Under the pieces are notes generated by a model. The model did no database searches. It saw nothing but the letters and a program-made list of their open reading frames with translations, and had not been told where the DNA came from. The position numbers and the translations under genes were made by a program. Positions 28,588 through 39,658 of a stretch of 64,000 nt of DNA are shown here, one piece after another (positions within the stretch are counted from its first letter, which is position 1; each line of letters opens with the position of its first letter). Origin of the DNA: Salinispora fenicalii (GTDB lineage: Bacteria; Actinomycetota; Actinomycetes; Mycobacteriales; Micromonosporaceae); assembly GCF_000514815.1 (NCBI RefSeq), contig NZ_AZWQ01000010.1, positions 62,157 to 126,156 on the forward strand, written 5' to 3'.

Positions 28588-28929
28588 GTGGAAGCTCTAC
28601 GACTCATCCTCCGCTACATCCACCTGATCGGGTTCGCGCTGTTGCTCGGTGGTGCGACGGTGCAGTACCTCAAGGGCAGGTTCCGGATCAACTCGGCCAT
28701 GCTCTGGGGTGCGGGGCTCGCGTTGCTGACCGGAATCGGCCTCTCCGCGCCCTTGCGGGACGGGGGTGAGCCGGACCCCGCGAAGCTCGTCACCAAGCTG
28801 GCGCTCGCGCTGTTCATCTTCGTCATGGTCTTCTTCTCGCGGAAGCGGGAAGCGGTCAACCGTGGACATTTCCTCGCGATCATCGGGCTGACCCTGGTCA
28901 ACGCTGCGGTAGCGGTCTTCTGGCGGTAA
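28588..28929 (+). CDS. Small hypothetical membrane protein
   Basis: A 113-residue protein with about four hydrophobic segments (IHLIGFALLLGGATVQYL, MLWGAGLALLTGIGLSA, LALALFIFVMVFF and the C-terminal FLAIIGLTLVNAAVAVF). A conserved-looking histidine lies in the first helix. It resembles small actinobacterial integral membrane proteins of unknown function. GTG at 28588 has GGGAGGAT upstream. It is not obviously part of the sugar operon, which ends 60 bases earlier. Confidence 0.7.
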   Translation: MEALRLILRYIHLIGFALLLGGATVQYLKGRFRINSAMLWGAGLALLTGIGLSAPLRDGGEPDPAKLVTKLALALFIFVMVFFSRKREAVNRGHFLAIIGLTLVNAAVAVFWR

Positions 28930-28946
28930 CGTCCGACGGGGGAACC

Positions 28947-28962
28947 TCCCCTGCGGAGGGGA
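28947..28962 (+). terminator. Small stem-loop after the membrane protein gene
   Basis: TCCCCT pairs with AGGGGA across GCGG, 17 bases after the stop codon. It is short, but the preceding GGGGGAA offers alternative pairing with the CCTCCCC arm. Weak terminator candidate. Confidence 0.4.
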
Positions 28963-29184
28963 ATTCGTCCCACCCCGCGCTCTTTTGACTGGCATGTCGA
29001 GAGACCGAAGTACCCAAGGATCACGTCGGGGTAACAGGCACTCAACAGTCACGCATGATTGTGGCCGGGGTAGGTGCCTGGGCGTACGCTCGGCGTCCGG
29101 AACGTGGGACACCGGCGGCACAGTGCAGGCCGGTTCACAAGGGCTGCCACCGCGGATGCGCGGTGCGCAATGGAAGGAGACGTC

Positions 29185-30264
29185 TTGCGCTCGGTGCGTG
29201 GGATGCGGATCGCCTCGGTCTTCGCGGTGGGTGGCCTCGTGCTGGCCGCCACCGCCTGCGGTGAGGCGCCCGAGGAAGACAACGCCGGTAGCGGCGGCGA
29301 GAAGTTCAGTGCCTGCATGGTGACCGACGTCGGCGGGATCGACGACAAGTCCTTCAACACCTCGGCCTGGAAGGGCCTGGAGGCGGCCAAGGACGAAAAC
29401 AAGGACATCGACATCAAGTACGTCGCGTCGAAGGCCGAGGCGGACTACGAGCCGAACCTGACGCAGTACGTCAACCAGGACTGCGACTTCATCCTCGCCG
29501 TCGGTGGACTGATGGGGGACGCCACTTCCAGGATCGCGGCGGCGAACCCGGACCAGCAGTTCGGCATCGTGGACACGAAGTTGCCGGAGAGCAACGTCTA
29601 CCCGATGCAGTTCGACACCGCCCAGGCCGGCTTCCTCGCCGGCTACCTGGCCGCCGGCCTCAGCGAGACCGGCAAGGTGGGCACCTACGGCGGTCTGAAG
29701 ATCCCGCCGGTGACCATCTTCATGGACGGCTACGCCGACGGGGTGGACCGCTACAACGAGGCCAAGGGCAAGAACGTCCAGGTCCTGGGCTGGGACAAGG
29801 AAAGCCAGAACGGCTCGTTCGCCAATGACTTCGTCAAGCAGGACGAGGGCAAGAAGGTCAGCGACGCACTGGTCGCCCAGGGTGCGGACATCATCATGCC
29901 GGTCGCCGGGGGCGCCGGTCTCGGCACCACCGCGGCGGCCCAGGCCTCCGGTGGCAAGTACAACACCATCTGGGTCGACGTCGACGGCTGCGAGAGCACC
30001 TCGAACTGCCCGGCGATCATCACCACGGTGGTGAAGAACATCCCCGGTGCCGTTCAGGAGGCCGTGCTCAAGGCCGCCGCCGGGGAGAAGCTGGAGGCGG
30101 ACCCGGGCTTCACCGGCACGCTGGCCAACGAGGGCGTCTCGCTCGCGCCGTACCACGAGTTCGACAGCAAGATCCCGGCTGAGCTGAAGGCCGAGGTCGA
30201 CAAGCTGAAGGCGGACATCGCGGCCGGCCTGATCAAGGTTGAGTCGGAGTCCCAGCCGCAGTGA
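29185..30264 (+). CDS. BMP-family nucleoside-binding lipoprotein
   Basis: An extracellular lipoprotein of the basic membrane protein (BmpA/PnrA) family, which captures purine or pyrimidine nucleosides for an ABC importer. The signal peptide with lipobox LAATAC is followed by CMVTDVGGIDDKSFNTSAWKGL, the signature of the family. Later VAQGADIIMPVAGGAGLG and IWVDVDGCESTSNCPAII are visible. I chose TTG at 29185 because GGAAGGAG ends five bases before it; ATG 29170 would put that site inside the gene, and ATG 29203 is a further option. The protein is about 359 residues. It heads the nucleoside transport and salvage cluster. Confidence 0.9.
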   Translation: MRSVRGMRIASVFAVGGLVLAATACGEAPEEDNAGSGGEKFSACMVTDVGGIDDKSFNTSAWKGLEAAKDENKDIDIKYVASKAEADYEPNLTQYVNQDCDFILAVGGLMGDATSRIAAANPDQQFGIVDTKLPESNVYPMQFDTAQAGFLAGYLAAGLSETGKVGTYGGLKIPPVTIFMDGYADGVDRYNEAKGKNVQVLGWDKESQNGSFANDFVKQDEGKKVSDALVAQGADIIMPVAGGAGLGTTAAAQASGGKYNTIWVDVDGCESTSNCPAIITTVVKNIPGAVQEAVLKAAAGEKLEADPGFTGTLANEGVSLAPYHEFDSKIPAELKAEVDKLKADIAAGLIKVESESQPQ

Positions 30265-30333
30265 GCTGATGCCGGCTCGCCGTGGAGAGGCGCTTAGCCA
30301 AGCTGCTCGGCGAGCGGCACCGCACGACGATCC

Positions 30334-30421
30334 GGCCGCCCTGGTGCCACGGGACCTCCCGCTGGTGCCGGGGCGGCCGATCGGCTCCACCGACGGGTGC
30401 CGTTGCCGGCGTGCCGGCAAC
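30334..30421 (+). terminator. Two stem-loops between the BMP lipoprotein and its ATPase gene
   Basis: The first pairs GGCCGCCC (30334-30341) with GGGCGGCC (30371-30378). The second is nearly a perfect palindrome, GTTGCCGGC (30402-30410) and GCCGGCAAC (30413-30421). They occupy the 192-base gap and probably reduce read-through into the membrane components or protect the lipoprotein mRNA. Confidence 0.5.
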
Positions 30422-30456
30422 TCCCCGCACCATCGCTTCGTACCCGGGAGGTTGCG

Positions 30457-32048
<1,592 letters not shown>

Positions 32049-32052
<4 letters not shown>

Positions 32053-33362
32053 CCAACGCAGAGTCCGGCTCCCCGGACAAGGAACCGGCGACCGCGGACC
32101 AGGCGGCCAGGATGGCGCTCGACAACACCGAGCGCGCCGAGCCGACGAGTCAGCAGCCACCGGAGCGCCCCGCGCTCGGGCGGCTCTTCGTGGAGAATCT
32201 CTGGGCCGCCAACACCTTCACGGTGACGCTGCTGTCGTTGCTCCTGGCGATGGTCGTCGGCGGGATCCTGATGATCGTCTCCGATCCGGACGTGCTGGGC
32301 ACCTACAGCTACTTCACCGCCCGCCCGGGCGACGCCCTCAACGCCAGCTGGACGTTGGTCAGCGAGGCGTACGCGAACCTGTTCAAGGGTGCGGTCCTCG
32401 ACCCCGACGCGGTCGGCCTCACCGCGGCGCTGAGCCCGATCTCGGAGACGCTGACCTACACCGCCCCGCTGGTCTTCACCGGGCTCTCCGTGGCCCTCGC
32501 CTTCCGTGGTGGCCTGTTCAACATCGGTGCCCAGGGGCAGGCCACGATGGGCGTCATCGCGGCCGGGCTGGCCGGGTTCCTGCTGCCGCTGCCGGCCGGG
32601 CTGCACCTGCTCGTCGCGGTCTTCGCCGGTGCGGTCGGCGGTGCCCTGTGGGGCTTCATTCCGGGGATTCTCAAGGCCCGCACCGGCGCCCACGAGGTGA
32701 TCAACACGATCATGCTCAACTACGTCGCGGCGTATTTCCTGGTCTGGCTGATCGTGCAGAACGGGGTTCAGGACCCGAACCGTACGGATGCCATCAGCCG
32801 GCCGGTGGACGCCTCCGCGCAGCTCCCGCGGCTGTTCGGGGACAACCTGCGGGCGCATACCGGAATCATCCTCGCCGTGCTGGTGACCTGGGCGGTCGCC
32901 TGGCTGCTGAATCGGTCGACCCTCGGCTTCGAGCTGCGGGCCGTGGGGAGCAACCCGGCGGCCTCGCGTACCGCCGGCATCAGCGTCACCCGGACCTATG
33001 TGTTGGTCATGGTCTTCGCCGGTGCCCTGGCCGGCCTCGGTGGCTCGCAGATGGTGCTCGGCACCACCGCCGCCGCGTTGACCCCGCTGGTCGTGGCCCA
33101 GGTCGGGTTCGACGGAATTCTGGTGGCGCTCCTCGGCCGGGTGAAGCCGTGGGGCGTGTTGCTCGCCGCACTGCTCTTCGGCGCACTGCAGGCCGGCGGT
33201 AACCGGATGCAGTCGTACTCGGGGGTCTCGCTGGAACTGGTTACCGTGCTCCAGGCGCTGATCGTCATCTTCATCGCCGCACCGGCTCTGGTGAAGGCGA
33301 TCTTCCAGCTTCGAGCCGCCCGGGCCGCCCGGCCGCAGACGAGCCTCGCGAAGGGCTGGTGA
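32049..33362 (+). CDS. Nucleoside ABC transporter permease, subunit 1
   Basis: A polytopic permease of 437 residues in the branched-chain/ribose-type (BPD_transp_2) family used by BMP-dependent nucleoside importers. A 50-residue hydrophilic N-terminus is followed by roughly eight to ten helices. [16 protein letters not shown] and [19 protein letters not shown] are family signatures. The start overlaps the ATPase stop (ATGA) and the end overlaps the next permease (GTGA), indicating translational coupling. Confidence 0.93.
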
Positions 33363-34648
33363 CGCGCATGTCCACCATGGCTGTTGACGACGTCGCGGTC
33401 GCCCCGGTCAACGCGGGGTTCTGGACCCGGAACCGGAAGGCCGGCCTGGTGCTGACCGCGCTCGGCCTGCTGGCGGTGTCGCTCTTCACCACGCTCGCCG
33501 CCAGTGAGCCGGCCCGGTTCACCCTCAGCGAGGACGCCAGCGGCGCCGCGTTGAAGATCAACGGTACGGTCGGCGCGGCCCTCTTCGGGGCGGTTGCCCT
33601 CGCCGCCGGCGTGGCGATCCTCGCCGGGCTGCCGACGCGTTGGTTCACCCTCGTGCTCGGTGCCGGCCTGGTCGGCTTCGTGGTGAGCTTCCTCTGCTGG
33701 CAGGTCTCCACCGCGCCGACCGGGCAGAACTTCATGCCCCTGGTCAACATCGTCCGGGGTACCTTCATCTTGGCCCTTCCGTTGATCTTCGGGGCGCTGG
33801 CCGGCGTGCTCTGCGAACGCTCCGGCGTGGTCAACGTGGCTATCGAGGGGCAGTTGCTGATGGGTGCCTTCAGCGGCGCCCTCTTCGGCAGCCTCAGCGG
33901 TAACCTCTGGGTGGGCCTGGTGGCCGCGGCGATCGGCGGTACCTTCATCTCGCTGCTGCTGGCGGTCTTCGCCATCCGCTACCTGGTGGACCAGGTGGTC
34001 ATGGGGATCGTGCTGAACCTGCTCGCGGTGGGGATCACCGGCTTCCTCTACGAGCGGCTGATGCAGCCCGACCCGGCGAAGTACAACAGCGCCCCACGGT
34101 TCAGCGACTGGGAGATCCCGCTGCTGTCGGAGATTCCGGTGCTCGGGCCGGCGCTGTTCGCCGGCAACATCTTCCTTTACCTGGGTCTCCTCCTGGTCCT
34201 GGTGATTCACATCGGGCTGTTCCGCACCCGGTGGGGCCTGCGCACTCGTTCGGTCGGTGAGCACCCGACCGCCGCCGACACCCTCGGCGTCCGGGTGCTG
34301 CGGCTGCGCTACCGCAATGTGCTGCTGGCGGGGGCGGTCGCCGGCATCGGTGGTGCGTCGTACACGCTCGCCCTCTTCTCGTTCACCAAGAATATGATCG
34401 GCGGCAAGGGCTTCATCGCTCTGGCGGCGCTGATCTTTGGCCGGTGGAGCCCGACCGGCGCGCTGCTGGCGGCGCTCTTCTTCGGCTTCGCTGACCAGCT
34501 CGCCACCTACCTGAGCGCGATCAACAGCACCATCCCGAGTCAGTTCCTGGCGATGCTGCCGTACCTGGCGACGATCCTGGCGGTAGCGGGGCTGGTGGGT
34601 CGGGTCCGGGCGCCGGCCGCCGATGGAAAGCCGTACATCAAGGGTTGA
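33359..34648 (+). CDS. Nucleoside ABC transporter permease, subunit 2
   Basis: The partner permease, 429 residues, same family. It shows the signature SGVVNVAIEGQLLMGAFSG and the late GKGFIALAALIFGRWSPTGA loop. The N-terminal 25 residues are hydrophilic. GTG 33359 overlaps the previous stop; ATG 33368 three codons later is equally possible. Its stop overlaps the cytidine deaminase start (TGATG), tying uptake to catabolism. Confidence 0.93.
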   Translation: MTRMSTMAVDDVAVAPVNAGFWTRNRKAGLVLTALGLLAVSLFTTLAASEPARFTLSEDASGAALKINGTVGAALFGAVALAAGVAILAGLPTRWFTLVLGAGLVGFVVSFLCWQVSTAPTGQNFMPLVNIVRGTFILALPLIFGALAGVLCERSGVVNVAIEGQLLMGAFSGALFGSLSGNLWVGLVAAAIGGTFISLLLAVFAIRYLVDQVVMGIVLNLLAVGITGFLYERLMQPDPAKYNSAPRFSDWEIPLLSEIPVLGPALFAGNIFLYLGLLLVLVIHIGLFRTRWGLRTRSVGEHPTAADTLGVRVLRLRYRNVLLAGAVAGIGGASYTLALFSFTKNMIGGKGFIALAALIFGRWSPTGALLAALFFGFADQLATYLSAINSTIPSQFLAMLPYLATILAVAGLVGRVRAPAADGKPYIKG

Positions 34649-35364
34649 TGGGACGCCAGATGGAGATCGACTGGGAGCGGCTGCGCGCCGCGGCGACCGA
34701 GGTGATGCGGCACGCGTACGTGCCGTACTCGAAGTTTCCGGTAGGGGCGGCCGCCCTGGTTGACGATGGTCGCGTCGTGGTCGGCTGCAACGTGGAGAAC
34801 GCGTCGTACGGCATGGTGCTCTGCGCCGAGTGCGGCGTGATCTCCGCACTGCACGCCACCGGTGGCGGGCGGATCACCGCGCTCTCCTGCGTTGACGCCA
34901 CCGGGGAGCCGCTGATGCCGTGCGGGCGGTGCCGGCAGCTGCTCTGGGAGCACGGTGGCCCGGAGTGCCTGATCGAGGCGAAGGGCGGCGCGCTGCGGAT
35001 GGCCGAGCTGCTGCCGCACGCCTTCGACGCGGCGGATCTGGAGGCGGTGACCGGGGAGGACCCGGTTCCGGTGGTGCCGGAGCGGCTGGCTGCCTGGCGG
35101 GGACGCGGGACGGTCTTCGTGCACCCGGACCTGTCGGCGGGGCAGCAGGTGTGGACGGCGTACTGGGAACGCTCGGCGGGGGAGGCCGGAGACGGCGAGA
35201 CCGGCGTTCTGGAGGAGGGGCCGAGCTGGGACGATCCAGCGGAGGCGATCACCTGGGGGCTGGCCCGGGTGCCCCGGGTCGTGGTGGTGGACGCGGCCGG
35301 CACGATCTTCTGGGCGGGTGAAGGCGAGCCGCCGTTGGAGATCCCGATCCGGTGGCCGGGCTGA
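34648..35364 (+). CDS. cdd: Cytidine deaminase with C-terminal extension
   Basis: Deaminates cytidine and deoxycytidine to uridine forms. Residues 1-135 are a complete tetrameric-type cytidine deaminase: VPYSKFPVGAAAL, zinc-site CNVENASYG...LCAECGVI with the catalytic glutamate, and PCGRCRQ. Residues about 140-238 are extra. Homotetrameric CDAs are usually near 130 residues. The extension contains GTVFVHPDLSAGQQVWTAYW and AITWGLARVPRVVVVDA, looks folded, and has no cysteine. I do not recognise its function. ATG at 34648 overlaps the permease stop; ATG 34660 is an alternative. Confidence 0.9.
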   Translation: MGRQMEIDWERLRAAATEVMRHAYVPYSKFPVGAAALVDDGRVVVGCNVENASYGMVLCAECGVISALHATGGGRITALSCVDATGEPLMPCGRCRQLLWEHGGPECLIEAKGGALRMAELLPHAFDAADLEAVTGEDPVPVVPERLAAWRGRGTVFVHPDLSAGQQVWTAYWERSAGEAGDGETGVLEEGPSWDDPAEAITWGLARVPRVVVVDAAGTIFWAGEGEPPLEIPIRWPG

Positions 35365-35455
35365 GCGTACGGGCCGAGGGCCGACCAACGGCGGGACACA
35401 GCGGAGCGTGCGGGTGCGCAGCCCGGGCCGAGAACGTGGGGGAAAGGGTAGTCTC

Positions 35456-36736
35456 ATGGCGGAATTTGCAACGGTTGATGTCATTCGGGCCAAGCGGGAC
35501 GGCGCGGTCCTCTCCGACGCACAGGTTGACTGGGTGGTGGACGCCTACACCCGGGGCCAGGTAGCGGACGAGCAGATGGCCGCGCTCGCGATGGCGATCC
35601 TGCTGAACGGGATGACCGCGCCGGAGATCGCCCGATGGACCGCGGCGATGATCGCCAGCGGAGAGCGGCTGGACCTGTCGGCGGTTGATCGGCCGACGGT
35701 CGACAAGCACTCAACCGGCGGTGTCGGAGACAAGATCACCCTGCCGTTGACTCCGTTGGTGGCGGCCTGTGGTGCGGCGGTGCCGCAGCTCAGCGGTCGG
35801 GGCCTCGGGCACACCGGCGGCACGCTGGACAAGCTGGAATCCATTCCGGGCTGGCGGGCATCGCTTCGCAACGAGGAGTTCATCGCCCAGCTGCGCGGCG
35901 TCGGCGCGGCAATCTGCGCGGCCGGTGCCGGTCTCGCGCCGGCCGACCGCAAGCTGTACGCGTTGCGGGACGTGACCGGCACGGTGGAGGCCATCCCGCT
36001 GATCGCCAGCTCGATCATGAGCAAGAAGATCGCCGAGGGTACTGGCGCTCTGGTGCTCGATGTCAAGGTCGGTTCAGGTGCGTTCATGAAGTCGGTCGAC
36101 CAGGCCCGGCAACTGGCCCGTACCATGGTCGAGTTGGGCGGCGCGCACGGCGTCCGCACGGTCGCCCTGCTGACCGACATGTCCACCCCGTTGGGGCTGG
36201 CCATCGGCAACGCGGTCGAGGTGACCGAATCCGTGGAGGTACTGGCGGGCGGCGGACCGGCCGACGTGGTCGAGCTGACCCTGGCCCTGGCCCGCGAGAT
36301 GCTGGACGCGGCCGGGCTACCGGACGCTGACCCGGCGGCGGCGTTGCGCGACGGCCGGGCGATGGATGCCTGGCGGGCGATGCTCCGGGCCCAGGGCGGG
36401 GACCCGGATGCCCCGCTGCCCACCGCGCCGGAGGTCGAGGTGGTCCGCGCTGACGAAAGCGGTGTGGTGGCCCAGATCGACGCGTACGGAATGGGGGTGG
36501 CCGCCTGGCGGCTCGGTGCCGGACGGGCCCGCAAGGAGGACGCGGTGTCTGCGCCGGCGGGGGTGCTGCTGCACAAGCGCCCCGGTGATCCGGTCCGGGC
36601 TGGTGATCCCCTCTTTGAGCTGCGGGCCGAGCACGCCGACCGGATCCCGGCGGCCCGGAAGGAGGCGGTGCAGGCGGTACGGATCGCAGCGTCCGCACCG
36701 GAACAACAGCCGCTGGTGCTGGAACGAATCAGCTGA
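35456..36736 (+). CDS. deoA: Thymidine/pyrimidine-nucleoside phosphorylase
   Basis: Splits thymidine or deoxyuridine to the base and deoxyribose-1-phosphate. The 426-residue protein has the family signature GRGLGHTGGTLDKLESIPG, KHSTGGVGDKITLPL near residue 83, and the C-terminal pyrimidine phosphorylase domain (AYGMGVAAWRLGAGRARKEDAVSAPAGV). The ATG at 35456 follows GGAAAGG. It follows cdd by 91 bases; cdd-deoA-add order is also known in Mycobacterium tuberculosis. Confidence 0.96.
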   Translation: MAEFATVDVIRAKRDGAVLSDAQVDWVVDAYTRGQVADEQMAALAMAILLNGMTAPEIARWTAAMIASGERLDLSAVDRPTVDKHSTGGVGDKITLPLTPLVAACGAAVPQLSGRGLGHTGGTLDKLESIPGWRASLRNEEFIAQLRGVGAAICAAGAGLAPADRKLYALRDVTGTVEAIPLIASSIMSKKIAEGTGALVLDVKVGSGAFMKSVDQARQLARTMVELGGAHGVRTVALLTDMSTPLGLAIGNAVEVTESVEVLAGGGPADVVELTLALAREMLDAAGLPDADPAAALRDGRAMDAWRAMLRAQGGDPDAPLPTAPEVEVVRADESGVVAQIDAYGMGVAAWRLGAGRARKEDAVSAPAGVLLHKRPGDPVRAGDPLFELRAEHADRIPAARKEAVQAVRIAASAPEQQPLVLERIS

Positions 36737-36827
36737 CCGTCCGTTCCGTTCCCTTCGGCGGAGGGATATTCTGCCTGGCCAGGAGGACGTTCCGGCCAGC
36801 CAGTCCGAACAGACGAGGATAACCGTC

Positions 36828-37508
36828 GTGGCGGTACCTGCCCCAAACCCCCGAATGGTGCGTGCGGCCAGCCTGGAGGAGTTGTCTCGGCTGGGTCTGC
36901 CATTGCCGCCGGCGCACTTTCCCCTGGTGTGGGAGCCGGGCGATGAGATCGAGTTGCGCCCGACCGGCGAGATCGAGACGCGGGTCGCGGTGCTGCACCT
37001 CATCCTGGCCCGCTGTTTCGGCATGCCGCCGCAGGCGGCCATGAGCTGGCTGCTCGCCTCGCATCTGGTGGAGACGGTCACCCCGCCGGAGTGGCAGTTC
37101 GTTACCGGCGGCAAGGGTGATCACCGCTCGTTCGTGCTGCACTACGACGCGTTGTACGCCCTGGCCTGGGTGCTCGGCCTAACCCGGCAGTTGGACCCGA
37201 CGCTGCCGGTGGATGAGCGGCTGGTGGAGCGGATGCCGAACATTCTGGCCGGTGAGACGATGTGGCGCTGGCGGTCGCGGACCCTCACCGCCCCCCGGGA
37301 TCCGGCGGACGCGGCGGCCCTGCTTGACCTGCACTACTGCCTGGACTGGGCTTATCTCGAGGTGGAGCACGCCCACCGAACCCTGCCCGGCCTGGTGGAC
37401 GCCAATGCGATCGGGCAGCGTCGGTGGGCTTTGGAGTGGGCAGTGGTCCTCCGGGGCCCCTACCATGACGAGCCCCCCGGTTGGGAAGAGGTGGATCTCT
37501 CCACCTAG
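36828..37508 (+). CDS. DUF4272-like protein of unknown function
   Basis: A soluble protein of about 226 residues rich in Trp and His. It has recognisable blocks RVAVLHLILARCFGMPP, SWLLASHLVETVTPPEW, LAWVLGLTRQLDPTLPVDE and LDLHYCLDWAYLEVEHAHRTLPG, matching what I recall of DUF4272. Function unknown. GTG at 36828 gives VAVPAPNPRMV; ATG 36855 is a second option. It lies 91 bases after deoA, and its stop codon shares the CTAG palindrome with the convergent methyltransferase gene. Confidence 0.7.
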   Translation: MAVPAPNPRMVRAASLEELSRLGLPLPPAHFPLVWEPGDEIELRPTGEIETRVAVLHLILARCFGMPPQAAMSWLLASHLVETVTPPEWQFVTGGKGDHRSFVLHYDALYALAWVLGLTRQLDPTLPVDERLVERMPNILAGETMWRWRSRTLTAPRDPADAAALLDLHYCLDWAYLEVEHAHRTLPGLVDANAIGQRRWALEWAVVLRGPYHDEPPGWEEVDLST

Positions 37509-38392
37509 CGGCGGCGGTGGACGCCGAGCCGGACGGCCACGGTCACCTCGACCGGGTCGGGCAGGGCAGCGATCTGTTCGGCGAGCCCGGCTGGATCGGT
37601 ATGCCAGGCGCTGGGTCCCATCCCGACCAGGGCGGCGATCTCCGGGCGGGTCAACGTCAACCGGCTTCGGTGTTCGGTCTCCGACTCGGTGGCGAAGTGC
37701 TCTCCGAGGCGCCCGGCCACCCGGTCGGGCTTCGCCGGATCTACCCGGAGCAGGCCGAGTGCGCCGACCAACTCGGTGAGGTGGTCGGCGGCCGGCGTGA
37801 CGACCAGCAGCGCGCCGGCCGGATCGAGTACCCGGTGAAACTCCGCTCCGTTGCGCGGGGCGAAGACGTTCAACAACACGGCGACTGACGCGTCGGGCAG
37901 CGGTAGCTGCTGCCAGGTGTCGGCCAGCGCCGCCCCGGCTCGGCTGTGTGCGCGGGCCGCGCGACGTAGCGCCGGCTTCGACACGTCCAGGGTCAGGCCG
38001 ACGGCGTCCGGCAGCGCCGCCAGCACCGCGGCGAGGTGCCAGCCGGTGCCGCCACCGGGCTCAACCACCAGGGGGTACGCCGCGGTGGTCGCCCCGGGCT
38101 GGGGATGCGCGGCGCGGTAGCGGGTGGCGGCGACCGCGGCTGCTTCGGCCAGCGCCCGGGAAATCAGGTCGTAGTGACCGGCGGCGAGGAATTCGGCGCG
38201 GGCGGCGACCATCTCGCTGCTGTCCCCGACGTGTGGTGCCCGGCCGGCCAGGAGGTTCACATAGCCCTGCCGGGCCACATCGAAGCTGTGTCGGCGCGGG
38301 CAGGCCAGCGTTTGGGCGGTGCCAGCGGTCGCCTCGGCCAGCGGTAGGGCGCAGATTGGGCAGCACAGCCGGTGGCGGATGCGGGGATCCAT
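37505..38392 (-). CDS. RlmA-type 23S rRNA (guanine-N1)-methyltransferase family protein
   Basis: A SAM-dependent methyltransferase of 295 residues with an N-terminal zinc ribbon (CCPICALPL and ACPRRHSFDVARQGYVNLL). That combination defines the RlmA/TlrB group, which methylates G745 or G748 of 23S rRNA, the latter giving tylosin-type resistance. SAM site: PLVVEPGGGTGWHLAAVL. Typical early motif VGDSSEMVAARAEFLAAGHY is present. Which guanine is modified cannot be read from sequence. It is divergent from add and convergent with the DUF4272 gene. Confidence 0.85.
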   Translation of the reverse strand: MDPRIRHRLCCPICALPLAEATAGTAQTLACPRRHSFDVARQGYVNLLAGRAPHVGDSSEMVAARAEFLAAGHYDLISRALAEAAAVAATRYRAAHPQPGATTAAYPLVVEPGGGTGWHLAAVLAALPDAVGLTLDVSKPALRRAARAHSRAGAALADTWQQLPLPDASVAVLLNVFAPRNGAEFHRVLDPAGALLVVTPAADHLTELVGALGLLRVDPAKPDRVAGRLGEHFATESETEHRSRLTLTRPEIAALVGMGPSAWHTDPAGLAEQIAALPDPVEVTVAVRLGVHRRR

Positions 38393-38551
38393 GTCGGGCT
38401 CCGGGCCGGTCGGTGGCGGGCCGGGCGGTCACCCGGTGGACCGGCATCCTACCGACCCGGCTGCCGTGTCGATCACTGCCGCGCCCGGCTGACGGGCGTG
38501 AGCCGGGCAACGCGCCGCCGGGTCTGACGCTGCGCAGGCGCCGGGGCCGAC

Positions 38552-38557
38552 TAGGGT
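38552..38557 (+). promoter_or_regulatory. Candidate -10 box of add (leaderless)
   Basis: TAGGGT fits TANNNT and ends six bases before the add ATG, so the transcript would start at the initiation codon. No clear -35. Confidence 0.35.
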
Positions 38558-38563
38558 CTGACC

Positions 38564-39658
38564 ATGGTCGCCACTATCCGGTACGAGGACATCGTCCAGG
38601 CCCCCAAGGCGTTGCTGCACGATCACCTAGACGGTGGCCTGCGACCAGCGACGGTCGTCGAGCTGGCCGCTGAGGCGGGGCACGAGTTGCCGACGACCGA
38701 CCCGGAGGCGTTGGGCCACTGGTTCGTTGACGCGGCCAGCTCCGGCTCGTTGGAGCGGTATCTGGAGACTTTCGCGCACACCGTTCAGGTCATGCAGACC
38801 GCCTCGGCGCTGCGGCGGGTGGCCCGGGAGTGCGCGCTGGACCTGGCGGCCGATGGTGTCGTCTACGCGGAGGTTCGGTTCGCGCCGGAGCTGCACCTGG
38901 AGCGGGGCCTAAGCCTGGACGAGGTGGTCGCGGCGGTGATCGCCGGTTTCGCCGAGGGCAGCGACCTCGCCGCGGCGCAGGGTACGCCGATTCGGGTCGG
39001 CACGCTGCTGACCGCCATGCGGCACGCCGCCCGCTCACAGGAGATCGCCGAACTGGCCGTGCGGCATCGGGACATCGGTGTCGTGGGCTTCGACATCGCC
39101 GGGGCCGAGGCCGGCTTCCCGCCCACCCGGCACCTGGATGCCTTCGAGTACCTGCAGCGGGAGAACTTCCACTTCACGATCCACGCTGGTGAGGCGTTCG
39201 GGCTGCCGTCGATCTGGCAGGCCATTCAGTGGTGCGGAGCGGATCGGCTCGGCCACGGGGTGCGGATTGTGGATGACATCACGCCTGGGCCGGAGCCGGT
39301 GCTTGGTCGGCTGGCCGCCTACGTGCGCGATAAGCGGATTCCGTTGGAGCTGTGTCCCTCGTCGAACGTGCAGACCGGAGCGGCCCCCTCGATCGCCGAC
39401 CATCCGATCGGGCTGCTGCGGGATCTGCGGTTCCGGGTCACGGTCAACACCGACAACCGGCTGATGAGCGGCACCTCCATGTCGCGGGAGATGGCTTTGT
39501 TGGTGGACGCGTTTGGGTACGGCTGGCGGGAACTGCAGTGGCTGACGATTAATGCCATGAAGAGCGCCTTCATCCCGTTCGACCAGCGGCTACAGATTAT
39601 CGATGAGGTGATCAAGCCGGCGTACGGGCGGTTGTTGACCAGTACCGGGCAGTCGTAG
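38564..39658 (+). CDS. add: Adenosine deaminase
   Basis: Converts adenosine and deoxyadenosine to inosine forms. The 364-residue amidohydrolase shows zinc ligands in [30 protein letters not shown] and the late [16 protein letters not shown] segment. The length matches the family. It has its own likely leaderless promoter, so it need not be part of the transporter operon 29-36 kb. It fits the salvage pathway with cdd, deoA, deoC, upp and the phosphosugar mutase. Confidence 0.96.
   Translation: MVATIRYEDIVQAPKALLHDHLDGGLRPATVVELAAEAGHELPTTDPEALGHWFVDAASSGSLERYLETFAHTVQVMQTASALRRVARECALDLAADGVVYAEVRFAPELHLERGLSLDEVVAAVIAGFAEGSDLAAAQGTPIRVGTLLTAMRHAARSQEIAELAVRHRDIGVVGFDIAGAEAGFPPTRHLDAFEYLQRENFHFTIHAGEAFGLPSIWQAIQWCGADRLGHGVRIVDDITPGPEPVLGRLAAYVRDKRIPLELCPSSNVQTGAAPSIADHPIGLLRDLRFRVTVNTDNRLMSGTSMSREMALLVDAFGYGWRELQWLTINAMKSAFIPFDQRLQIIDEVIKPAYGRLLTSTGQS

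Noticed and set aside
29074..29184. An upstream start of the nucleoside-binding lipoprotein.
   Set aside because: It would put a long basic segment before the signal peptide; TTG 29185 with a good ribosome-binding site gives a normal lipoprotein signal.
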